From positions 85,049,293-85,113,292 of the forward strand of contig OX328124.1 of NCBI GenBank assembly GCA_946811695.1: a DNA stretch of 64,000 bases, in the 5' to 3' direction. Within the stretch, counting starts at the first letter, position 1; every line of letters starts with the position of its first letter. The DNA comes from Gonocerus acuteangulatus (taxonomy: Eukaryota > Arthropoda > Insecta > Hemiptera > Coreidae). Made by a program: the position numbers and the translations under genes. Below the pieces are notes generated by a model, which had not been told where the DNA came from, did no database searches, and was given only the letters and a program-made list of their open reading frames with translations. Below, in pieces: positions 61,781-64,000 of the stretch.

Positions 61781-62821
61781 CACACAAATCTGTAGGCCGG
61801 AGGTAAAGGACACTGTGTCCCATATGTTCAGGAGAGCAAATTGTCCATAACCTTGAACTATTTAATTTGTTTCTTCGGTGCTTGTTGAATCAGTTTAAAG
61901 AAAGTTTGTCACATTATTATTGGCATTGATAAGTAATTGGCAGTATTGATCATAGTGAAAAAAAAAAAAAAAAAAAAAAAAACAAGTCCTCCAAATGGTG
62001 TCTTTTACCTCTAATGAAGACGGAGACGTTTTTACTTTATTGATGATTGAGACGTCTTATATCCGTTATTGATGGGAACAGGACATAGTGCCCTATATTA
62101 TTATATGAAGCAAAAAATCCACATTAAGAACGTATTGTTAATAAAAAATGGACATGGTGTCCTTTACCTCCGAGGTACAGAAATATATTTAAACGAACTG
62201 TTTTTTCGCGACATATAGCGTTGTCAGCTCGTTCTGATAATGTTTTGTATATTTGTACATTTTATTTCCAATTAAAGCATAGTGGAATTTACATTGTAAT
62301 TCAAAATCATTATAAATTAATAGTATAATAATAAAGTATAACTAATCTATATGAAATTGTAAGAAATATCATATTTTTACTGATATAAACAAATGGTAAT
62401 AAATCTCCAAAAGTATAAACCTTTTTAATATTTTTAATATAGAGTCGGAAAGAAGAGATTAGAATAGAGTATGGAAGAGGTGGGTGGATCCGTGGCCTTT
62501 GAATGTGGGAGGGGATTAGACGAGGAACCATTTCCACATTCAAATTTATATCTCCTATTATGCCTAGCTTATTCCAGCCGTCCTTTCCTGCATTCACCAG
62601 GATCCAGAACCCAATTACTGACGGGGGTTTCAAATATGTCTTAACTTTATTATAACAATTTATATTCTTATTACACAGTTTTTAGGCCTTGCGCAATTTG
62701 TGCTCAGGGCTTTTACGTAGTAGAGACGAAGCAAAGGAAAAGGGGATTCTGTGAACCACAGGTTCTAACGGAGAGAGAATACTGAACAAAGCACAGTAAC
62801 AGCCGAGACGGAGGGCTTTTG

Positions 62822-62828
<7 letters not shown>
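61777..62828. other. No gene recognised
   Basis: A-run at 61959-61982. TGTCCTTTACCTC or close variants occur near 61800 (inverse), 62000 and 62157, a small dispersed repeat. A 107-codon minus frame at 62310-62633 has no known domain. Confidence 0.45.
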
Positions 62829-62867
<39 letters not shown>

Positions 62868-63255
62868 GCACATAAATGGTCCGATTTTGATAAAATTTGG
62901 CACAAACATCTTTCGTCTAATTTGAAAGGTCAAGTGCGTTTACCAGCAGAATCCATCCACCGTTTTTGGGGCAAATGTCATTTGAAAAATTGTAACGCCT
63001 ACGTTTTAGAGTTCATATGCTTGCAGGTGCTCATTTATCGTATTTTAAAGCGATATCTAAAAAGCGGAAAAAAAAAATTTTTGTAGCTCATTTTCGACAT
63101 GTATGAAATTCATCTAACCTAAGATGTTTAAATTTTGGTTTCATTTGGAGTTAAGGAAGCATTCTAAAAAAAAAATATACATATATATTAATAGACATGA
63201 AAAGGTTTGGGAACTTAGTATATTTTTTTAAATATTTCGAAAACGGTTGGAATGT
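62829..63255 (-). mobile_element. Family Y internal fragment with microsatellite, inverted
   Basis: (TA)n at 62829-62864 is followed by the pre-microsatellite block in minus orientation (ATGGTCCGATTTTGATAAAA) and interior sequence to GAAAACGGTTGG (63239-63250). The 3' block expected before the microsatellite is missing. Confidence 0.65.
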
Positions 63256-63785
63256 ATATAAATACACAAATTTGACCGCCGTTCTTTTCGTTTTTAGAGG
63301 TTTTGAATCGTTACATCTGCACTTCCGGATTGCGTCATGAGGTCAACCTTATAAGCTGGGTTCCTACCTATGGAGGGAGGAATCGCGCTAAAATGACATG
63401 AGAACCTTAATTTTAGAAAATTAAATAAGATTTTAAATATATTTATTACGTTTTCTCACCTGTTTTCGAGAAATATAAGAATATATACGAAAATTTCAAA
63501 AGAAAGCTAGGTTTGTTTTTTATTTTCCTCGACATCGGTTATATAAATGGCCTTGGAAATAGTTGCATTATATTCTTCACGTCTAATTACTTACAAAATG
63601 TTTACCTGGAAGCCTTATAACGCAAAAAAACGAAGCGTTATGAGTTGTTTCGTGTCAATTTTACACAAGCGGTGTTGGACCGATTCTGATAGTTAACGAA
63701 AATGACCAATTAAATTTAATAAAACGATTTTAGAACTAAATTTTACTTGCATCAGTCTATGTTTGAGCGAATTATTTAAGTTTAT
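63256..63785 (+). mobile_element. Family Y 3' end followed by a second diverged Y piece
   Basis: The 3' block (CTGCACTTCCGGATTGCGTC) and a damaged hairpin end in GCGCT plus AAAA at about 63392. Then comes Y-like interior and pre-microsatellite sequence (63400-63785) in the same orientation, with no clear end. Confidence 0.6.
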
Positions 63786-64000
63786 ACAATCTTATAACAC
63801 ACAAACATATGTATCAATATATAAACACGAGTGCAATAAATGTACATCGTTGAATAATTCCAGTGCCAGATTTGTTCCACGCAATAAAGAAGAAGCAAAC
63901 TTTGAAAGAAATTGAAAAATGAGCAGATTATATCGCCTAGAAATTGAAGATTTCTTAAATCATCTCAAAAAAAAATTTCTATAATCTTGATTCATAACAA

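Overview
The window reads as AT-rich, non-coding nuclear DNA of an animal, most likely an insect or other arthropod. It holds mariner, piggyBac, hAT and PIF/Harbinger-like DNA elements, Ty3/gypsy and BEL/Pao LTR retrotransposons, the 3' end of an I/Jockey-type LINE, a 5S-rRNA-derived SINE, and many long (TA)n and poly(A/T) tracts. I found no convincing host protein-coding gene, no functional tRNA or rRNA gene, no CRISPR array and nothing prokaryotic. The only long coding frames belong to one gypsy element.

Two non-coding families, called X and Y here, dominate and explain most of the odd structure. Both begin GTCCG(A/T)CTCGCAGGA(A/G)CTGC. Both have a TIR that is subterminal at the 5' end and terminal at the 3' end, internal tandem repeats, a (TA)n tract, and a 3' hairpin followed by GCGCT or GTGCT and an A-run. 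This is the layout of Helentron-associated DINE-1-like elements, so I propose that class without having found an autonomous partner. X copies lie at 7745-12241 (+) and 15516-16633 (-). Good Y copies lie at 4631-5735, 9271-11687, 19740-23010 (+) and 23161-26093 (-), with many decayed ones elsewhere.

Layout. 1-7.7 kb: Y 3' end, a truncated hAT-like repeat, a 5S SINE with 12-bp target duplication, a short Y copy, a minisatellite and a palindromic hAT MITE. 7.7-12.2 kb: a nest in which X was hit by a mariner, the mariner by Y, and Y carries a hAT-like MITE and a SINE tail. 12.2-15.5 kb: nothing recognised. 15.5-26.1 kb: second X copy, a TIR MITE, a fold-back Y derivative and a tail-to-tail Y pair. 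26.1-30.1 kb: LINE 3' end and SINE tail. 30.1-38.7 kb: decayed mariner interrupted by a nearly intact gypsy element with 530-bp LTRs that differ at two positions. 38.7-45 kb: large palindrome and old X/Y pieces. 45.1-49.3 kb: internally deleted piggyBac and BEL/Pao relics. 49-64 kb: hAT-like, PIF/Harbinger-like and palindromic MITEs, old Y copies, tRNA-like SINE pieces and microsatellites.

The genes do not form a pathway. The only set that works together is gypsy gag (capsid and nucleocapsid) plus pol (protease, RT, RNase H, integrase) between two LTRs. Pol carries one frameshift, so this copy is probably not autonomous unless the shift is a sequencing error.
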